NCBI GenBank assembly: GCA_963835735.1 | Contig: CAWIGP010000004.1 | Span: forward strand, 116,479 to 180,478 | Direction of reading: 5' to 3' | Source: DASQMT01 sp963835735 | GTDB taxonomy: Bacteria; Actinomycetota; Thermoleophilia; Solirubrobacterales; Solirubrobacteraceae | DNA: 64,000 nucleotides | Part shown: piece after piece, positions 1 to 11,157 of the stretch | Numbering within the stretch: position 1 is the stretch's first letter | Layout: every line of letters begins with the position of its first letter | The notes under the pieces: generated by a model | Told to the model about the DNA's origin: nothing | Seen by the model: only the letters and a program-made list of their open reading frames with translations | Databases searched by the model: none | Program-made: the position numbers and the translations under genes

Positions 1-809
1 AGTCGATGCCGCCCGACAGGAAGGCGCCGAGCGGGACGTCGGCGATCATCCGGCGCGCGCGTCGCCTCGAGCAGCGCCGCGCGGATCCGCTCGCACAGCT
101 CCTCGACGCGGCGCGTCGAGCTTCGGCGCCGTAGTCGAGCTGCCAGTAGCGCTCGAGCGTCAGCGCGCCCGTCCGCAGCACGAGCGTGTGCGCCGGCGGG
201 AGCTTGCGCACGCCGCGGAGCGCGCGTCAGCGGCGCCGGCACGTAGCCGTAGGCGAGGTAGCGGTCGAGCGCGACGTGGTCGACCTCGCGCGGGATCTCG
301 TCGTCCTGCAGCAGCGCGCCGCAGCTCCGAGGCGAAGCGTCAGCGACGCCGTCGCGCTGCGCGTAGAACAGCGGCTTCTTGCCGACCCGGTCGCGCGCCA
401 GCAGCAGCTGCTCGCGGCGCGCGTCCCAGAGCGCGAACGCGAACATGCCGTGCAGGTGCCGCACGCAGTCGGCGCCGTGCTCCTCGTAGAGGTGGACGAT
501 GACCTCGGTGTCGCCCTGGGTCGCGAACGGTGCCCGCGGCCGCTCGAGCTCGCGCGCGCAGCTCGCGGTAGTTGTAGATCTCGCCGTTGAGCACGACGAC
601 GACCGAGCGGTCCTCGTTGTAGATCGGCTGGTCGCCCGTCTCGAGGTCGATCACGCGCAGGCGCTGGATGCCCGAGCCCGACGCCGCCGTCGTGGTGGAT
701 GCCGCGCGAGTCCGGGCCGCGGTGCTCGAGCGCCGCGCACATCCGCTCGAGCAGCTCGCGGTCGACCGCCCGCCCGTCGCGGGCGAACCTGTCCGGCGAT
801 GCCGCACAT
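1..809 (-). CDS. asnB: Asparagine synthetase (glutamine-hydrolysing), 5' part, frameshifted, cut by window edge
   Basis: This gene makes asparagine (or amidates a related carboxylate) from glutamine and ATP. The start is fixed by MCGIAGQV: Cys2 is the glutaminase nucleophile of class II amidotransferases, and its ATG is at 807-809. Pieces in different frames then give HRGPDSRG, GVGLGIQRLRVIDLETGDQP, YNEDRSVVVVLNGEIYNY and, at the left edge, DVPLGAFLSGGIDS, which is the ATP-pyrophosphatase P-loop. The order matches AsnB exactly, but no single frame covers it, so several 1-2 nt indels must lie between 50 and 740. The C-terminal synthetase half lies outside the window. AsnB-like enzymes often sit in polysaccharide clusters, which fits the glycosyltransferase genes at 10-14 kb. 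Confidence 0.88.
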
Positions 810-810
810 G

Positions 811-1850
811 TCAGACGAACGCGCGGCAGCGCGGTTTCTCACGCGCGTCAGAACCGCGCAGCACGGCGGGCGAGTCGGCCCGGGCGATGAAGCGGCGCGG
901 GCGCCCGCTGCCGTCGGCGGGGACCGTCCCAGACGTCGCCGTCGACGCCGTAGAGCACGTGTCGTCGTCGAGCCACTCAGCCTGGTCGTCGACCGAGCGC
1001 GTCTCGGCGAGCGGCGTCTCGCGCATCGTGGCGAGGTCGAGCACGTGCAGCCGCCACGGCCGCGTCCGAGCCGCCGCGCTTCTTGTAGGCGATCCGCGTG
1101 CCGTCGGGCGACAGCGACGGGCACTCGACGTTCTCGCGCAGCACGCGCGCGGTGCGGCCGCGGACCGAGCCCTCGATCAGGTAGGTCTTGCCGCCGGTCG
1201 CCAGCGTGGCGTAGAAGCGGTCGCTGTCGCGGGCGAACGTGACGCCCCAGAAGTTGCGGTCGACCGCCGTCGACCTGGCGGCCGCCGCGCGTGACGGCGA
1301 ACTCCTCGAGGTCGGCGAGCTGCTGCCGCGCTCGCGAGGTCGATCAGCGTCGTCTGGGTCGAGAACGCGCCGGCGTCGGCGTAGGAGTGGCCGGTGACGA
1401 ACAGCGTGACGGAGCCGTAGCGGCCGTCGGGCGAGACCCGCGCGCGGCTCGGGATGCCGGCGACCGCGATCTCGTGGCGCACGCGCAGGTCGGCGTCGAA
1501 CACGCTGCGCCTGGTAGCCCGCGGCGAAGCCGCGCCGCGCGCCAGGCAGAGGCCGCGCCCGCCGGCGAAGTAGACGCGGTCGCAGCGCAGCGGCGTCGAG
1601 CGTGCGGCGCGGCCCGGCGCGCGGCGACCGGCGCGACCGCGAGCTGCCCGTCGCCCGCCGGCGCGCCGCGCTCGACGCGCGGAAGACGACGACCGGCGGC
1701 CGCGCGCCGCGCGCCGAGCAGGCGCGCTCGGCGCCGCGGCGCGGCGCCGTCGGGCTCGCTCGCGTCGCGGTCGCCGGCGACGACCGCGACGGCGACGCCG
1801 CGACGCACGCAGCCGACGACCAGCGCGCGCGAAGGCGACCCGCGCGCGGC
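811..1850 (-). CDS. TolB-like beta-propeller protein (frameshifted)
   Basis: Fragments in several frames read as blades of a WD40/TolB-type propeller: an SRARVSPDGRYGSVTLFVTG block, then a stretch ending in LIDLAS, then LSPDGTRIAYKK, and finally LDLATMRETPLAETRSVDDQ followed by AEWLDDDT. The recurring SPDG and D-x-A-x-W turns are the usual hallmark of this fold. The N-terminal part (about 1700-1850) is Ala/Val-rich and may be a membrane or export segment, but the start codon cannot be placed because of indels. It lies between the MFS gene and asnB on the same strand, so it is probably co-transcribed with them. Its role is not known; such propellers usually bind partners at the cell surface. 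Confidence 0.6.
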
Positions 1851-1853
1851 GCG

Positions 1854-3114
1854 CTAGCTCATCGCCGGCTCCGGCGCGCGCGCGAGCGCCACGCGGCGGC
1901 GAGCGCGATCGCGGCGACGCAGCGCGGCGCCGAAGCACGGCGAACGCGGCGTCGATGCCCCACACGTCCACAGCGCGCCGAAGGCGACCGACGCGACCAG
2001 CCGCGCGAGGCTCGTCGCGTGCGCAGCAGCGCGAGGCCGCTGCCGCGCACCTCCTCGGGGACGACGGCGCTGCCGAGCGCCATCAGCACGCCGTCGGTCG
2101 CGGCGTAGTAGCGCGCCGAGCAGCGCCGAGCGCGGCGACGAGCAGCGGCCAGCCGCCGAGCGGCGAGCAGCAGCAGCGCGTAGACCGCGAGCAGCAGCGC
2201 GTAGCCGCCGAGCAGCACGCGGCCGCGGCCGACGCGGTCGGCGAGCCGGCCCATCGGCACGGCGAGCAGCATGTAGCGTGCCCGCGCTGCCGACGAACAG
2301 CAGCGGGAACAGCGACGTCCCGAGGTCGAGCTCGTCCTGCAGCGCGAGGAAGACGAACGCGTCGCTCGCGGTGGCGAGGCTCAGCGCGCCGCCGGCGATC
2401 GAGCAGCGCGCGGTAGCGCGGGACGCGCACGAGCCCGAACGCGCCGCGCAGCGACGGCGGCGGCGCCGGCTGCTGCGGCGCCGGCGCCCGCGCGCGCGGC
2501 CGTCGACGAGCAGCACGAGGATCCCGAGGCCGAGCAGCGCGAGGCAGAAGCGAGACGAGGAAGATCGAGTCGAATGCCAGCGGCGCGAGCGCGAGCAGCG
2601 CGAACGCGACCAGCGGGCCGAGCATCGCGCCGGTCGGTGTCGAGCGCGCGGTGCACGCCGAACGCGGCGCCGAGCTGGCTCCTGCGGCGTCGACAGCGAG
2701 ATCATCGCGTCGCGCGGGGCGGTGCGGATGCCCTTGCCGGCGCGGTCGAGCAGCACGATCGCGCCGATCGCCGAGACCGCCGTGCCGACGGCGACCAGCA
2801 GCAGCTTGCACAGCGCCGAGAGCCCGTAGCCGGCCGCCGCCACCTCCTTGTGCCGCCGCCAGCGGTCGCCGATGAACCCGCTGGCGAGCCGCGACGAGCG
2901 CGGTGGCGCCGTTGTAGAGGCCGTCGATGACGCCGAACGCGAGCGGCGAGAAGCCGCCGACGTAGACGAGGTAGAGCGGCAGCACCGTCGCGACCATCTC
3001 CGACGAGATGTCGGTGAGCAGGCTGGTGAGGCCGAGCAGGACGACCGTGCGGTTGACGCGCGTGCCCGCGCGCCGGCGCGCCAGCAGCCGGCGATGCCCG
3101 CGCAGGAGCGACAC
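1854..3114 (-). CDS. Major facilitator superfamily transporter (frameshifted)
   Basis: This is an integral-membrane permease with two six-helix bundles. From an ATG at 3114 the frame reads MSLLRGHRRLLARRRAG, then a first helix with LLGLTSLLTDISSEM and LPLYLVYVGG. The MFS loop-2/3 signature follows as GDRWRRHKEVAAAGYGLSA, and then DRAGKGIRTAPRDAMISL. The DRxGKGxRxxPRDA signature is typical of a prokaryotic MFS subfamily whose substrates are mostly uncharacterised. At least five indels split the ORF, most visibly near 2880, 2640, 2400 and 2110. The stop TAG is at 1854-1856, immediately ahead of the TolB-like gene. Substrate unknown; the position beside surface-polysaccharide genes would fit an exporter. 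Confidence 0.8.
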
Positions 3115-3158
3115 GTCGGGTTGGAGACCTGGTACACGCTGACTCGGCCGCCGTGATC

Positions 3159-3733
3159 CTAGAGGTGCCGCAGCGCCTCGCGGCGAAGCCGCGGGCGACG
3201 TCGCACGGCGCCGCGACGCTCAGCACGCGGCCGCCGCCGAGCGGCACGTAGAGCATCGGCTGGCCGTGCGTGCCGCAGAACGCGGTCGCGGCCGGAGACG
3301 TCGACGCGCCGCGTGCCGCGCATCGCGGGCTTGACTGTCGAACTCGAGCGCTGCACCGCGAGCGTGATGAAGCTGTCGCCGGCCTGCGTGCGGTAGATGC
3401 ACGTCGGGCCCTGCGGCGCCTCGAACGGCGGCTCGATCGGCGCGCCGAGGATCGCGCGCGCCTCGCGCTCGGTCACGAGGTTGCACGGCGTGAAGCGGCT
3501 CCGCGGCGTGGCGCGACTGGCGCTCGACGAGCTCCTCGTAGCCGGGCGGCTTTGCGGCCGCGCCGCGGCCGGCTCGGCCTCGTCGCGCCGTGCGCTCGCC
3601 GTCGGGTCCTGCGCTGCCGCGAGCGGGTTCTCGGGCGTCCCGGCGCGCGCGCTCGGCGCTCGCGTCGCCGCCGCAGCCGGCGAGCGCGACGGCAGCAGCG
3701 AGGGCGAGCGCGACCGGGCGCGGCGCGCGCGTC
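3159..3733 (-). CDS. Putative lipoprotein (frameshifted)
   Basis: The N-terminus reads RPVALALAAAVALAGCGGD, a signal peptide ending in a classic lipobox (L-A-G-C), so the mature protein should be lipid-anchored at the outer face of the membrane. A conserved-looking globular part follows: REARAILGAPIEPPFEAPQG, then PTCIYRTQAGDSFITLAVQR. It ends near MLYVPLGGGRVLSVAAPCDV. That pattern (an N-terminal assignment of the type 'EAxxxLG', then 'CxY') resembles DUF3558-like lipoproteins, but I do not claim family membership. Indels near 3330, 3290 and 3500 break the frame. The start overlaps or abuts the stop of the big DUF4082 gene at 3732-3734, suggesting translational coupling. Confidence 0.6.
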
Positions 3734-6700
3734 AGACGGGGACCCGGGCGCGAACAGGACGTCGACCCAGTAGTTGGTGGCGTTGTAGCTGCTCGTCGGG
3801 AAGACGCGGCGTGGCGCGTAGGCGTAGACGCCGTTCGGGCTCGCGCGTTGGCCAGCGCGTGCAGCGGCGGGTTGTCGAACGGGCTGGAGGCGAACGCGGC
3901 GCCGGTGACCGAGTAGCGGCCGTTCGGCGCGAGGTAGCTCGCGACGTACGTCGTGCCCGCGGCGATCGCGCACCGGCGTGGCGAAGGTCACGCCTGCCAG
4001 CCGGACGCGGTCTCGTTGGTGAACGTCGCCTGGCGCAGCAGCGTGCCCGCCGGCGGTCCACAGGCTGCCGACGTGGGTGCCGGTGTTCGCCGCGGCCTTG
4101 TAGAAGCGCAGGCCGGTGATCGACCCGCGACGTCGGCGCGGAACTTGACGCCGAGCTCGACCGAGCCGGCGTCGCTGGCGTCGATCGCGGCGGGCGCGGC
4201 GACTCGAAGATCGACAGCGCGCGGGGTGACCGCGCTCGTGGCCGCCGAGGCCGGGCTGGTGCCGGCGGCGTTCGTCGCCTTGACCGTGAACGTGTAGCGG
4301 TGCCGTTGGTCAGCCCGGTGACCCGCGCGCTCGTCGCCGAGCCGCCGACCGTGGACCGGCGTCTGCGCGGTGCGCGCCGACGAACGGCGTCACGGTGTAG
4401 CCGGTGATCGGGCTGCCGCCGTCGTCGCGGGCGCGCGTCCAGCGCACGATCGCCGCCTTGGAGTCGCCCTGCGCCGACGCCGGTCGGCGCGGCCGGCGCG
4501 ACCGGCGCCGAGCGGCGTCACCGGCGCGGACGGCCCGACTCGGGCCCGGTGCCGGTCGGGTTGGCGGCGCGCACCGTGAACGTGTAGCGGTGCCGCGGCG
4601 TCAGGCCGCCGATCGTCGTGCTCGTCGCCGGCGGCGTGCCGTGATCGTCTTCGGCGTCTGCGCCGCCGAGCCGATGTAGGGCGTGATCTTGTACGAGCGT
4701 CACCGGGCCGCCGCTCGACGGCGCGGTCCAGGACACGGTCGCCGACGCGCTGGCCGGCCGTCGCCGTCACGCCGGTCGGCGCGCCCGGGGCGCCGGCGGG
4801 CGCGAACAGCACGTCGACGCAGTAGTTGCTGGCGCCGAAGGTGCTGGTCGGGAACGGCTCGCGGTGCCGTACGCGTAGACGCCGTTCGGGCTCGTGCCGT
4901 TGCCGAGCGCCTGCAGCGGCCCGTTGTCGACGGCGGACGCGAAGCCGCCGCCGGTGACCGAGTAGCGGCCGTTCGGCGCGAAGTACGACGCGACGTAGGT
5001 GGTGCCCGGCGTGATCGGCACGGGCTCGAGAACGTCACGTGTCTGCCAGCCGGAGGCCGTCTCGCTGGTGAACGTGGCCTGCGCGAGGCGCGTGCCGCCG
5101 GTCCGTCCACAGGCTGCCGACGTGGGTGCCGGTGTTGGCCGGCGCCTTGTAGAAGCGGATGCCGGTCACGGCGCCGTCGAACGTCGGCGCGGAACTTCAC
5201 GCCGAGCTCGACCGCGCCGGCGTCGCCGGCGTCCGCCGTCGCCGGCGTCGGCGAAGTCGAAGATCGTCGCCTGCGGCGTGACGGCGTTGGAGGCCGCCGA
5301 CGGCGGCGCTGGTGCCGACGGCGTTCGTGGCCGTGACCTGGAACGTGTAGCCGTGCCGTTGTCGAGCCCGGCGACCGTGGCGTCGTCGCGGACGGCCCGA
5401 CCTGGACCGGCGTCCTGCGCGTCGACGCCGACGTACGGCGTCACGGTCTGGCCCGTGATCGGGCTGTCGCCGTCGCTCGCCGGCGCGGTCCAGGTGACGC
5501 GCGCGGAGCTGCGTCGCCGGCTTCGCGGCCACGCCCGTCGGCGCCATCGGCGCGACCGGGTCGCTCGGCGTGACGGCGTTGGACGGCGCGGACTCGGGCC
5601 GGCGCCGTTGGCGTTGACGCGCCTGGACGCGTGAACGTGTAGGTCGGTGCCGGTGGTGAGGCCCGGCGACCGACGCGCTGGTCGCGGCGAGCCGGTGACG
5701 GTCTTCGGCGTCTGCGCGGTCGCGCCGACGTACGGCGTGATCCGGTACGAGCTCACCGGCCCGCCGCCCGCGGGCGGCGTCCAGCGTCACGTTCGCCGAC
5801 GTCGGCCGCCCTCGGCCGCGCTCGACGCCGGTGACCTGGCCCGGCGGCGGCAGCGCGTACATCACGTCGACCCAGTAGTTGGTGCGTTGTAGCGTGCTGG
5901 TCGGGAAGCTGCTCGCCGCGCCGTACGCGTAGACGCCGTTCGCGCTGGTCGCGTTGGCGACCGTGTGCAGCGGCGCCGTTGTCGACGGCCGGAGGCGAGG
6001 CCGCTGACGGTGCGCGGTGTAGCGCCCGTCGGGCGAGAAGTAGGACGCGACGTACGTGGTGCCGGCCGTGACGGCGACCGGGCTCGCGAACGTCACGGCC
6101 TGCCAGCCGGAGGCCGACTCGCTCGTGAACGTGGCCTGCGCCAGCCGCTGCCGGCCGTCGGTCCACAGGCTGCCGACGTGCGTGCCGGTGTTGCCGGCCG
6201 CTTGTAGAAGCGGACGCCGGTGATCGAGCCGTCGTGAGTCGGCGCGGAACTTGATGCCGAGCTCGACGGCGTGCCGTCGACGTCGTCGATGCCGCCGGCG
6301 TGGCGAAGTCGAAGATCGTCGACTGCGGCGACGACGCGCGTTCGAGGCGCCGAGTCGCGGGCTGGAGCCGACGGCGTTGGTCGCCTTGACCCGGAACGTG
6401 TAGCGTCGTGCCGTTCGTGAGGCCGGTGATCGTCGCGCTGGTGGCGGCGCGCCGACGTGCACCGGCGTCTGCGCCGTGCCGCCGACGTACGGCGTGACGG
6501 TCTGGCCGGTGATCGGGCTGTCGCCGTCGGCGCCGCGGCGGCGTCCACGTCACGCGCGCGGACGCGGCGCCGGGCTGCGCCGACGACGGCGGTCGGCGCC
6601 GACGGCGCGACGGGCGCCGACCGGCGTGACCGCGTTCGACGGCGCCGACTCGGGCCGGAGCCGTTCGGGTTGATCGCCTGGACCGTGAACGTGTACGTCG

Positions 6701-9365
6701 TCCCGGTGGTCAGCCCGGTGATCGTCGTGGTCGTCGCGGGCGGCGTGCCGGTGACGGTCTTCGGCGTCTGCGCCGTCGACGCCGACGTACGGCGTGACCT
6801 TGTAGGACGTCGACGGTGCCGCCGCTCGCGGGCGCGGACCACGTCACGTTCGCCGACGTGCGCCCGCCCTCGGTGGCGGTCGACGTCGGTGACCTGCGCC
6901 GGGCGGCGGCGGTCGGCGTGAACATCACGTCGACCCAGTAGTTGGCGGCGCGGAACGAGTTGGTCGGGAACGCGCTCGACGAGCCGTAGCTGTAGACGCC
7001 GTTGCGTCGTCGGCCCGTGTTGCGCAGCGCGTGCAGCGGCGGGCTGTCGGTGATCGCGCCGCCGTTCGGGCCCGGGCGACGGCGTTGCGGCAGAAGTAGT
7101 CGGCGGTCGCCGCGTAGTGGCCGTTCGGCGCGAAGTAGGACGCGACGTAGGTCGTGTTCGGCTGGACCTCGACCGGCTCGGCGAACGTGACGGTCTGCCA
7201 GCCGCGGCGCGTCTCGTCCGTGAACGTCGCCTGCGCGAGCCGCTGCGCCGCTCGCCGTCCACAGGCTGCCGGTGTGGGTGCCGGTGTTGGCGCGCGGACT
7301 TGTAGAAGCGGATGCCGGTGACGGTGCCGTAGGCGTCCGACTGGAACTTGACGCCGACCTCGACCGGCGCGGGTCGCCGCTGTCGGGCGCGGCGGGCGCG
7401 ACGTTCGGTCCCCAGAGCGAGCACGGGCACGATGACGTCGACCGGCACGCCGGCGCCGGGGGTCTGCGATGTTGCCGCTGTCGTCGGTCGCGCGCGACCT
7501 TGATCGTCGTCGACGGCGCGCCGTGCGCGGTCCAGGTGTAGGTCCAGCTCGTCGTGCCGTGGTCGCGGGATGCCAGGTGCTCGCCGCCGTCGGTCGAGAC
7601 CTCGACGCCGGCCACGACGCCGCCGCCGGTGTCGGTCGCGGTGCCGCGTGAGCGTGACCTGCGCCCCGTCGGCGACGCGTGGCGGGCGGCGCGTTGATCG
7701 TCGACGTCGGCGCGCGTGGTGTCCGTCGAGTCGCGACGCCGCCACCAGCCCCGGCAGGAGCGCGCCGGCTGCGCGCCCATGTCGGCGAACAGGTTCACCG
7801 TGGCCTGCTGCATGTTGCGGTCGGCGGCGTTGCCGTCGGGTTCTGGTCGTCGAGACCCCACGCCCACTGCACCGTGCCGGCGCCGAAGACGCGCGCGCCG
7901 CTCGGCGCGCGGTACATCGTCATGTTGTGCGTCGCGGTGCCGCCGTCGTCGACCGTGCTGCCGTAGTCGGTGAAGACCTCGAGGCCCGAGACCGTCGTCG
8001 ACGAGAGCCGGAACTGCGCCGGCGGGGCGGAAGCCGTTGTCGGCGTCCTCGTCCCACTCGTAGCCGAGCGTCGTCGGGCGCGAGCTGCGAGGCTGCCGCC
8101 GGGCGGCAGCGTCGCCGCCGCCGTGTTGCGCCACATCCGCAGCTTGCCGTACTGCGTACGGCACCGTGATGCGCGACGTGCCGGAGTTGACGAGGAACGA
8201 CTGGCCGGTCAGCGCGTTCTCCGGCGTGACGTTGTCGGCCGGCGTCGTGAAGCGCGGGTCGCGCCAGGTGCCCGTCCACTCGACCGGGTCCTGCGCGCGT
8301 CGAAGTGCGTGTCCTTGTAGGAGACGAGCGTGCGGTCCTGGCGTGCTCGGGCCGTCGGCGCTCGGCTCCCAGCGCGTCTTCCAGAAGCCGTCGTTGCCGG
8401 TGAAGAACGCCAGGTTGACGCCGGCGTCGCGCGCGGCCTCCATCGCTCGTGCGCTGGCTGGCGGACCAGTACTCGTCGTGGCCGCTGGAGATGAACAGGT
8501 CGTGGTTTGGAGCAGCTGGCCGCGCCGGTGCACGTCGACGCTCGCTGATGTAGCTCACGTCGTAGCCGTTGGCCTCGAGGAAGCGGATCATCGGGTACTC
8601 GCCGCCGGTGAACAGCGAAGACCGCCGGTCGTCCTCGGCCGTGTTGAACGGGCGGTTGTAGGAGACCTTGTACGCGCCCTTGTAGCCCGCGGGGTCGCCG
8701 GGCGGGCACGCGACCGTCGCAGTTGTAGAGGCTGTTGCCGCCGTAGGTGTTGTAGGCCTGCCAGGTCGTGTCGGAGGTCTGCAGCACGACGTCCGAGTCG
8801 CTCGCGTCGTCGCGGACGACGAAGTGATGTGGCTGTCGCCGCCGGTGTCGTTGCGCATGAGGTGCGCGATGTAGACGCCGGACACGGCCGTGCGTCGGGA
8901 CGGTCCACGACGCGCGAGACTGCCAGTTGCCGCAGTCGATCAGGCCGGTGTCGGAGAACGTCAGGCAGTGGCCGGCTGCGCCGCGGTGCTCGGTCGGCGC
9001 GAGGTTCGTGCGCGATCAGCCGCGCGCCGTCGCCGCCGTAGTAGCCGAGGCGCAGGATGTCGATGCGGTAGTTCGGCGTCGCCGACTTGATCTTGAACGC
9101 GATCGTCTCGCCCTTGTTGACGCTCATCGACGTCGCGAAGCCCTGGATCGACTCGTCGCCGGCGCCGTCGATCTCCCACGCGCTCGGATCGGCGCCCGGC
9201 TGCGTGTTCTCGCACGCGACCGCGTTGGTCGACGGGCGGCGTGCACGGGGCCGCGTGCGACGCGTCGGGCGCGAGCCCGAGGACCGCGAGCGCAGCCAGG
9301 ACGCCGAGCACGCACGCGCGGACCCGCGACGGGACGGGGCTGCTGCGGCCGGTCGGACGGTCCAT
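3732..9365 (-). CDS. Giant secreted DUF4082/fibronectin-III protein with dimethylformamidase-like N-domain (heavily frameshifted)
   Basis: This encodes a secreted multidomain protein of roughly 1,870 residues. From the ATG at 9363-9365 (MDRPTGRS) a signal peptide runs through VLGVLAALAVLGLAPDASHA. Next comes a region like the N,N-dimethylformamidase large subunit: YRIDILRLGYYGGDGARLIA, SGVYIAHLMRNDTGGDSHI, QTSDTTWQAYNTYGGNSLYN, YPMIRFLEANGYDVSYISE, ISSGHDEYWS and NLAFFTGNDGFWKTRWEPS. An Ig-like domain follows, then four DUF4082 modules (YFAPNGxY, VASYF, NYWVDVMF) alternating with paired FN3 domains (ATITGLTNGTTYTFRVKATN type). More than a dozen indels interrupt it. It is probably an extracellular or wall-associated adhesin or polysaccharide-binding protein; catalysis by the N-domain is unproven. 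It is divergent from the LuxR-type gene. Confidence 0.78.
3755..7380 (-). repeat. Four tandem modules of about 1.05 kb (DUF4082 plus FN3 pairs)
   Basis: The same motif blocks recur four times in the giant gene. The string ACAGGCTGCCGACGTGGGTG (or a close variant) occurs near 4060, 5107, 6163 and 7258, and GTCGACCCAGTAGTTG (or a variant) near 3762, 4815, 5867 and 6930. The period is therefore about 1,050-1,095 bp. Each period codes for one DUF4082 domain preceded by two FN3 domains. Near-identity of the DUF4082 cores suggests recent duplication or recombination, and makes this stretch prone to misassembly. Confidence 0.8.
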
Positions 9366-9377
9366 ACGCCATATCAA

Positions 9378-9406
9378 CGCGCGGTTCTCTTCCGGACAAC
9401 CGCGCG
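9378..9406. promoter_or_regulatory. Inverted repeat in divergent intergenic region
   Basis: CGCGCGGTT, an 11-nt spacer and AACCGCGCG form a perfect 9-bp inverted repeat. It lies in the 119-bp gap between the giant DUF4082 gene (start 9365, minus) and the LuxR-type regulator (start 9485, plus). No T-run follows, so a regulator-binding site is more likely than a terminator. Autoregulation by the neighbouring LuxR protein is a guess. Confidence 0.45.
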
Positions 9407-9484
9407 GCGTGGGATGAAAAATGGGGGAGCCGCGATTTGGTGCCAGGCACGGAAGGACCCGGCGCGTCGCCGCGTTGATCGCCC

Positions 9485-10117
9485 ATGATCAGCCTGCTCC
9501 TCGATGATGCACGCACGCAGCGGCGCGAGCTCGAGGTCGCGGTCTCCGGGGAGAGAGCGGCGCACGCGCTCGACGTGCTGCGCGCAGCCGGCGGCGCCGC
9601 CACGAGCGCTGGCGGAGATCCCGCAGAGCGGATCCTCGTGCTCGCGTCATCGGGCGACGCCGCCCGGCGCCTCGAACAGATCGGCTCGGCGGCGGCCGCC
9701 GGGAGCGGTGCGCTCGTCGCGACGATGCCCGACGACGCCGGCCGCGGCGTGTTGCGGCGCGCGCTACGGGCGGGCGCGGACGGGATCGTGTTCGACGGCG
9801 AGCTCGAGCGCACGCTCGTGCCCACGATCCGAGCGGTGCGCGCGGGCCAGCTCGCGGTCCCGCTCGCCCTGCGCCGCCAGCTCGCGCCGTGCCACCTGTC
9901 CTTTCGTGAGAAGCAGATCCTCGGCCTAGTGGTGCAGGGGCTCACCAACCGCCAGATCGCCGATCGGCTGATCCTCGCGGAGAGCACCGTCAAGACGCAC
10001 CTGTCCTCGGCGTTCGCGAAGCTCGACGCTCGCTCCCGCGCCGAGGCGGCCGCGCTGATCCTGGACCCCGACGAGGGCCACGGCGTGAGTATGGCGCCGG
10101 TCCTCAGGACCAACTGA
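9485..10117 (+). CDS. LuxR-family response-regulator-like transcription factor
   Basis: A 210-residue DNA-binding regulator. The C-terminal 65 residues are a clear LuxR/FixJ helix-turn-helix: LSFREKQILGLVVQGLTNRQ, IADRLILAESTVKTHLSSAF, then KLDARSRAEAAALI. The N-terminal 120 residues have receiver-like layout and an Ala-Gly-Ala-Asp turn (RAGADGIVFDGELERTLVPT). However, the strand that should end in the phosphoacceptor Asp reads ILVLASSGDAARRLE, so ordinary phosphorylation may not occur. This is one of few intact ORFs in the first 14 kb. It sits directly upstream of the epimerase, aminotransferase and glycosyltransferase genes on the same strand (33-bp gap) and is a good candidate for their local regulator. 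Confidence 0.85.
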   Translation: MISLLLDDARTQRRELEVAVSGERAAHALDVLRAAGGAATSAGGDPAERILVLASSGDAARRLEQIGSAAAAGSGALVATMPDDAGRGVLRRALRAGADGIVFDGELERTLVPTIRAVRAGQLAVPLALRRQLAPCHLSFREKQILGLVVQGLTNRQIADRLILAESTVKTHLSSAFAKLDARSRAEAAALILDPDEGHGVSMAPVLRTN

Positions 10118-10150
10118 CGTGGAATCGACCAAGCAGGAGACAGAGACACT

Positions 10151-11157
10151 GTGACCAGACGCGAGCGCGTGCTCATCACCGGCGGCGCAGGCGCCGTCGG
10201 CTCCAACCTGTGCGACCTGCTCGTCGAGCGCGGCGCGCGCGAGATCGTCGTGCTCGACAACTTCGTGCGCGGGCGGCGCGACAACCTCGCCTGGGCGGAG
10301 GCGCACGGCAACGTCACCGTCGTCGAGGGCGACATCTGCGACCGCGCGCTGGTGCGCGAGCTGGTCGAGGGCATCGACGTCGTCTTCCACCAGGCCGCGC
10401 TGCGGATCACGCAGTGCGCCGAGGAGCCGCGGCTCGCGCTCGAGGTGCTCGTCGACGGCACGTTCAACGTCGTCGAGGCCGCCGACCGAGGCGGGCGTGC
10501 GCAAGGTCGTCGCCGCGTCGTCGGCGTCGGTCTACGGCCTCGCCGAGGAGTTCCCGACCGCCGAGAACCACCACCCGTACGACAACGACACGCTCTACGG
10601 CGCCGCCAAGACGTTCAACGAGGGGCTGCTGCGCTCGTTCCACGCGATGCACGGGCTCGACTACGTCGCGCTGCGCTACTTCAACGTCTACGGCCCGCGG
10701 ATGGACATCCACGGCGTCTACACCGAGGTGCTCGTGCGCTGGATGGAGCGCATCGCCGCGGGCGAGCCGCCGCTGATCTTCGGCGACGGGCACGCAGACG
10801 ATGGACTTCGTCTTCACGTCGCGACATCGCGCGCGCGAACGTGCTCGCCGCCGAGAGCGACGCGACCGACGACGTCTTCAACGTCGCGAGCGGCGACCGA
10901 GACGAGCCTGCTCGAGCTCGCCGCGATGCTGCTGCGCGTCATGGGCTCCGACCTCGCCGTCGAGCACGGCCCCGAGCGCGGCGTGAACAAGGTGCCGCGC
11001 CGGCTCGCCGACACGTCCGCCGCGCGCGAGGCGCTCGGGTTCGAGGCCGAGGTCGGCCTCGAGGAAGGGCTCACGCGCGCTCGTCGACTGGTGGTCGGCG
11101 CACCGCGCCGACGGGCGCTTCGAGCCGGCCGCGCCGCCGCTGGCGGGGACCGCGTGA
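10151..11157 (+). CDS. NAD-dependent epimerase/dehydratase, nucleotide-sugar type (frameshifted)
   Basis: An extended short-chain dehydrogenase acting on a nucleotide sugar. The GTG at 10151 follows CAGGAGA. The N-terminus LITGGAGAVGSNLCDLLVE is the GxxGxxG NAD-binding loop, and GDICDR follows. After an indel near 10488 comes KVVAASSASVYG, then YDNDTLYGAAKTFNEGLLRS, which carries the catalytic YxxxK, and LRYFNVYGPRMD. After further indels near 10800 and 10905 come the NVASG and LGFEAEVGLEEGL blocks. This is the layout of UDP-glucose/GlcNAc 4-epimerases and their relatives; the exact sugar is not readable. The stop TGA (11155-11157) overlaps by one base the ATG of the next gene, so the two are coupled. 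Confidence 0.85.
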
